In this document: positions 59,251 through 64,000 of the stretch, in pieces
How the letters are laid out: every line of letters starts with the position of its first letter
Position numbering within the stretch: the first letter of the stretch is position 1
NCBI GenBank assembly: GCA_000320545.1
Contig: ADNK01000094.1
Location: 42,545 to 106,544, forward strand
DNA length: 64,000 nucleotides
Reading direction: 5' to 3'
Origin: Bigelowiella natans CCMP2755
Lineage: Eukaryota > Cercozoa > Chlorarachniophyceae
Position numbers and translations under genes: made by a program
The notes under the pieces: model-generated
The model's database searches: none
What the model saw: the letters and a program-made list of their open reading frames with translations, nothing else
Told to the model about the DNA's origin: nothing

Positions 59251-60440
59251 CTTCTTCTTCTTCTTCGTACTAGTCGTCACTCGGAGCAATTGTTGCTGTG
59301 CTGCTTTTGTGTGCAACTGTGGTGGTGATTGATGAGAAGAAAAGTCATTAAGAGCGATGTTTGAGGTCGACATTGAGGATATTGGTGGTGGTAATACTAG
59401 TGGCAGATTGTGGGGCTGCTGGTGGTAAGCCAGATCCCTTAAAAGAAGAGATGATATACCAGCATGTAGACCAGTAGTAGGAGATTCTCTGCAGCAGCTA
59501 CTCTGGCCTGGGTGTTTTTGTTGCAACCCCCCTGACTTTGCTATCCTACTTGGTCCTACTCTCCCTGACCTTAACACCGGGGTTGGAGGGGTCATCGTTG
59601 ATAGAAGCCGAAGTCTCTCCATATCAACCGAATTTGGACGATTGTAACAATTTACAAGGTAATCATTTATCTTAGAACTTTGTTGAAAATCAATTGAAAT
59701 TTCTTGCGAAGATGATGGTCCTGGAATATTCTTCTCTGAAAATACGAAGTTTTTATTTTGAAGAATTTCACGTAATGTAGGGCCTTGCACAATTCCTGGC
59801 ACGATCTTCCTCTTCTTGCCTTTTTTTTGGGTCAAGCTACTGTAGCTATTTGCCGATTTTTGGGATTGCTTCGAGACTTTGGCGTTGGCTATGTTGTGAT
59901 GGAACATGGCCGATAATTCATTTCCTCCAAAATGGCTTAATCTTTCTTCGGAGAAGGGATCAAAATCCAACTTGAAAGTTACAGCTGGTTCTGGTGCAGC
60001 CCTCTTCTTTCGGCATCTCCGTGCTGCTTTTATCTGTTTATTATTAGAGGTAAGGAAGTTCTTCATGCCTTCTAAATATCGTTTTTGCTCTGCATTATAG
60101 CGACTCTGGTCTTTTGTGGCAAGATGTTGAAAGACCTAAGAAAATCAGATTTAAGTAACCAGCTAATAAATGCAAATTCATTTTCTCACCTCCTTTTCGC
60201 TCTCGGACATTTTTTCCCATACATCGCGGATAATCCTGGAGATTCGTTGGGTATGCCGAGTCGCCTGAGTTACAAATACTCTCTACTATCGGGATGTAAT
60301 GTGATGTGTGACTACATAACTTCTAGAATCTGAGAATGATAAAACTATTTTGATGCAATACCGAGTTCTTTTCGACATGGCGGCTCTGAATTCTGGTATG
60401 GGCGTAAAGCTGGAAGAAGTTGAATGCATTTCGTGCACGC
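58483..60440 (-). CDS. HMG-box protein with C-terminal coiled coil (5' end not resolved)
   Basis: Three minus-strand exons join in phase: 60362-60440, 60190-60264, 58483-60135. The HMG box crosses all three: ARNAFNFFQLYAHTRIQSRH, then ATRHTQRISRIIRDVWEKMS, then VFQHLATKDQSRYNAEQKRY and LEGMKNF. The conserved aromatic and basic positions (FNFF, VWEKMSESEK, Y-AE-KRY) fit helices 1 to 3. The remaining ~500 residues are low complexity: basic clusters, an 11-residue Asn run encoded by (GTT)n at about 59218-59250, and a Gln/Arg-rich coiled coil (LRQLREEQRRLLQHQKERQQ). HMG boxes bend DNA; role in chromatin or transcription is inferred. Exon(s) before 60440 with the initiator are not identified. Confidence 0.85.
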
Positions 60441-61451
60441 CTAAGATAAAGGAGAGGAAAGATTCAGTGAAACAGCTGTATCAGTCTATGACCGATCTCC
60501 CCGTATTGCGAGGAAGATTCAGGCTGTTAAACTAATGTGTTCTTAGCACAAAATCAGCCACTTTTTTGTTTGCCTTTCCGCCCCGTTCAGAGGATTGGGG
60601 GGAGCGTTAGGGTAGCCAAAGTAGGGTTAGAAGTGTACAAAAAGTTACTTGGGGCGGACGAGCGTTGTGGACACTCCATCATGCATAATGCGAGGGTGTG
60701 ACATTAGCCCAGCTCGCGCAAGCATCTGATTCCCTGAACATCCTAGGATTCCATTTTACTTCGAATTCTGTCGATTGTCCTTGTCGTCATTGATTTATCA
60801 CCTTGTATTGTTATTTTTGGACCGGAGACGTAGTGTGAACATTATTACAAGCAGTAACAAGTGGGTACTTTTTTATTACTTCCTTCCTGTTGCATAGTAC
60901 TACTACAATCCTGGTAACAATGCATGATGCATGTCGTACGAAATATCCTAATAGAGTCTATGTAAATTTAAGGCCCGACTTTTTTTTAAAAATTCATAAC
61001 ACCTAGATCTACATGTAAACATAAACAACGTTAGGCACATCTCACAAAACCGCGAAATCAGGAAATCAGGAAATACAAAATTTTATTTTTTCGGCCAGCT
61101 CGGAATGTGATCGAAATTCTAGGAAATTGCAGATTTCTATTCTAGAATCGAGGAATCCCATAGGGAATCCTTTACACCTGTAGGGAATCCTGGAATCCGG
61201 ATTTTTGAGTTCTATTTTCCTGGGAATTCCCAGATCTAGTTTTAGAGGAGGAAGAGGATACTCCCAACAAATATTCCATCATCATTGGTTTATCTCATGA
61301 CAACTCCTGACATGGTGCGCTCGGTTGTGAGATTAGTAAAGAGAACTAATGCGAAATGCGTGTTGCGGCAACATGATTCCTCTTGTCGCATCTCCAGAAA
61401 TAACAATAGTAAGTACATGTAGGAGAGTCGGAACCGAAGTTCGAAGCGTCA
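60441..61451. other. Divergent upstream region
   Basis: It lies between the HMG gene (minus) and the myristoylated TPR gene (plus). It should contain the missing first exon(s) of the HMG gene and both promoters. A palindromic block near 61050-61235 repeats GGAATCC/GGAAATC words. No further gene supported. Confidence 0.35.
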
Positions 61452-62087
61452 ATGGGTTGCAAGCTTTCTCGATTCACTAACCCCTACCCCAATCTTGGTG
61501 AGCGAGGGAAGATCGTCTCGACTGATGACAAGAGGGCCCAGGTGTTGTACAATTCTAACTAAAGAAATTAGTCGAATCATATTTTCCCAGCAGCAGCAGC
61601 AGTAGCAGCAGCATTTGTTTAACCCATTGATCGGTTTAGATGTGGTTTAACCGTGGATTAATGTGGCTTTATGGATACAACCACGAAGAAGCAATCCGCT
61701 GCTTTGAGAATGCGTTGAAATATGACTCAAGTTTGGCTATGGCGTACTGGGGCATTGGGTCAACATCAATCAACCATGCGCAAAAACATAAAACAAACAA
61801 ATCTTATTGATTGCTGAGGCCGCATAAAATGTTATATTCGCTAGCACCCAAAGAAGGGAGGAGATCTATCTCTAGATAAGGTAGGACAGATCATGATGTT
61901 TCATGTACTCAGATATGCACATGGAACCAACTACAACATGCCGATGATCCTCAATCCCAAAGCTGCTTATGAGGTCAGACGTACCACAGAAAGCTTTAAA
62001 GAATCATTGCTGGAAACCTTTATAGCATTTAGTAAGGACTGAAATAGATTTAAAACAACTGGTTGTTATCATCTAAATGGTAGCAGT

Positions 62088-62125
<38 letters not shown>

Positions 62126-62311
62126 TAGTGTAGTGGCTAAGAGGTTCTTCCTTGTTTAGGCTGCACAAAAAGCTGTACAGGTCGCTGACACAGCGGGACT
62201 CAAAAGCGGCTTAGAACGAGATTTAATTGAAGCATTAACGAGAAGGTTTTCGTCTTATTTATAGCAATACATAGGCTTTGACAGTGCGTGAATGCGTAGT
62301 ACCAAATGCAG

Positions 62312-62344
<33 letters not shown>

Positions 62345-62417
62345 TGTAGTAAGCGGTTGGGTAAATTACAAAAACGAAATACATTGGTTGAGTAAATATG
62401 TTTGTGATGTTGGGGAA

Positions 62418-62469
<52 letters not shown>

Positions 62470-62474
62470 GTTTT

Positions 62475-62511
<37 letters not shown>

Positions 62512-64000
62512 TAAAAAAAAATCAAAGAGAATACAATTTAGGTATGAAGAGAATATGCACGATTTCAATGAAAAACCAAAGGAAGCCACGGGTCATTCTT
62601 CAACAACACCTTATTCCTGACATTTGTTACATGTCGGATGATCTCAATATTAAATCACTTTAATTTTACCTCAAGAACAATATGCGCGGCTTCAAAAGGA
62701 CTATGCAGAAGCTATGGCGATTGTGTAATCTCTATATATCATTACGTACAATTATATACCATTACGAACAAGGAAACATATTCTTGCCCAAAAGCGGTTC
62801 TTGTGTTACTGCTTGGACATTCATTATTCGCAAATTCTGACTTCTCATACCCTACGATTCAATCGGGCGGATTTTCCACCTTTCTTCTTCAGATACGAAA
62901 AGCAATGTGAATCTAAGGAAGATCCAGACTCTGATGTGGCCTCGTTGTACGCAGAAGCACTAATGAATAGAAAACCTTGGCAGCTTTGGGTTTGTATAGT
63001 ATAGTATAACCAACAGACGGATAGATCATAGCCATAACAAGGCAATCCGTGTGTGTATGTGTATGTGTGTGTATGGGAGGAGGAGAAGAAGAAAGACGAC
63101 TAAATATCAGTGTAGTAATCAATCCGTGGAAAAGAGTGTATGTGCTTTTAGCCTGCTGCTATTCGTTCCAAATGTTCCTCTGTGCCATGTATTATTAATT
63201 ATCAGCATTACCATGATCGTTATAGTTGGCATCTCTATCTCCTACGCACTTAACAAATAATACCCTCCTTTCCTTTCCGTACTTTCTCTCCCCCCGCCTC
63301 ATTACTATTTGTTCCCCCATTCCCTGGTCATCGTCGTCGTTGTCGATTGGGTGATGATACGTTAGGTTCCTGATGAAAAGAGTGGCAAGATACATCCTTT
63401 CACGGAGAAAGCTCAAGAGGTATTAGAGAAATATCTCCAGATAGACCCAAGGCACCCTGCGTTGTGTCATCTCTATATTCACTTAATGGAATTATCTTCC
63501 GACCCCAAAAAGGTAGGTAGATATTAGAGGTAGGTAGAGCTTGGTAGATGATGGCACTACTAAGTACTACTACTAGTAGCAGTAGCAGCACAAAGGAAGA
63601 GCTTCTGTGCATGATTAATAGTCAGAAATAGAGAGAGGGGGGAGGGGGGGAGGGGTTAGGTCTCAACCGACTCATCAGTAGTTTTTTGATTAATATAGTG
63701 GTCGTGGTGGTGGTGATGATGATGGCAACGATGGTTATAATATTACGCACTACTACTGCTACTACTACTACTACTACTACTATGATGCCTACTACTACTA
63801 CTACCAGGCATTGGGGAGCAGCCGATATGTTGCTTTGAGGGAGATCATGGACTAGTTCCAGGATCAGGGGTACTTACTACTACTAGCAGTACTAGTAGTT
63901 TAGTAGTAGTAATACTTAATGAGCATAATTACAGTAATAAATGATATCTGGGGTCGAACAAAAATATATTTCTATTGTAAGATATTGGTGTGAATGTGTG
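61452..64000 (+). CDS. TPR-repeat protein with N-myristoylation signature (runs off the window)
   Basis: Exons 61452-61541, 61640-61758, 61913-61973, 62160-62245, 62542-62591, 62676-62724, 62893-62989, 63366-63512 and one near 63809 join in phase. The start MGCKLSRFTNPYPNLG has Gly2, Cys3 and Ser6, the pattern for N-myristoylation plus palmitoylation. The rest matches a TPR family common in bacteria and algae: WFNRGLMWLYGYNHEEAIRC, LKYDSSLAMAYWGIG, YAHGTNYNMPMILN, EQYARLQKDYAEAMAIVYEK, SDVASLYAEALMNRKPWQLW, and KAQEVLEKYLQIDPRHPALC. The exon near 63809 contains the expected AAD and LVPGSG pieces in three different frames, implying two +1 shifts at a GGGG and a TTT. The C-terminal part is outside the window. 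Function unknown; membrane attachment is inferred. Confidence 0.87.
62311..62509. repeat. (AT)n, (AT)n and (GT)n arrays in one intron
   Basis: AT at about 62311-62341, AT at about 62424-62465, GT at about 62478-62509, in the intron before the exon at 62542. A CAG/AGT array at about 62086-62130 is in the preceding intron. Confidence 0.92.
63745..63802. repeat. (ACT)n array near a splice acceptor
   Basis: Trinucleotide array ending a few bases before the CAG acceptor at about 63806-63808. Confidence 0.88.

Noticed and set aside
60350-60535. Plus-strand open frame starting MMQYRVLFDMAALNSG as first exon of the right-hand TPR gene
   Set aside because: The opposite strand of the same region encodes the start of an HMG box that splices in phase, and the TPR gene has a better in-phase first exon at 61452.
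5581-63802. CRISPR-like or bacterial repeat systems
   Set aside because: All direct repeats are simple-sequence arrays or one tandem duplication; no regular repeat-spacer pattern exists and the DNA is eukaryotic.

Overview
This window is nuclear DNA of a eukaryote. Coding sequence is broken into many short exons (often 40-200 bp) joined by GT-AG introns, there are no operons or ribosome binding sites, and introns and spacers are packed with microsatellites and homopolymer runs. One gene (24416-29331, minus) is the alga/plant/cyanobacterial family of Arabidopsis At5g03900, and its first exon starts with a signal-peptide-like segment followed by a basic, Ser-rich stretch. That suggests an alga with a complex (secondary) plastid. 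I cannot fix the lineage; a stramenopile or similar alga is an inference, not a demonstration.

Layout, left to right: C-terminal scrap of a gene (+, 3-161); TPR co-chaperone-like protein (+, 642-2215); membrane-anchored GH2/beta-galactosidase-like protein that appears catalytically dead (+, 3924-10295); unrecognised polytopic membrane protein (-, 10911-13755); DEAD-box RNA helicase (-, 14261-18868, with a possible N-terminal extension to 19579); unrecognised gene with a SAM-like segment (+, about 19705-22790); plastid At5g03900-like protein (-, 24416-29331); carnosine N-methyltransferase-like protein (+, 29841-34572); type I DnaJ/Hsp40 with a CaaX box and a reduced zinc finger (-, 35719-40478); FHA plus G-patch protein (+, 41447-43416); four-helix membrane domain fused to a PHB-depolymerase-like esterase (-, 44393-47265); SAP-domain protein with a reading-frame break (+, 47314-48307); small conserved two-exon protein (-, 49441-49930); TruD/PUS7 pseudouridine synthase with apparent PPR-like N-terminal exons (+, 50918-57009); HMG-box protein (-, 58483-60440); and a TPR protein with an N-myristoylation signature that runs off the right edge (+, 61452-64000).

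From the helicase onward the genes alternate strand without exception, so they form divergent pairs (as close as 48 bp between start codons at 47266-47313) separated by convergent 3'-3' spacers of about 1.0-1.6 kb. Those spacers have a shared look, rich in CATG, TGCA and CTAG words, and contain no recognisable genes apart from one possible retroelement scrap.

The genes do not form one pathway. Several concern RNA (helicase, PUS7, FHA/G-patch, perhaps the PPR part), chromatin (HMG, SAP) or protein folding (DnaJ, TPR co-chaperone). The most unusual items are the membrane-esterase fusion, the half-size DnaJ zinc finger with its extra C-terminal domain, the GH2 pseudoenzyme and the PPR-PUS7 arrangement. 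At least two coding regions contain +1 shifts at short homopolymers, so some assembly indels are likely. Exon boundaries were read by eye from splice signals and family resemblance.
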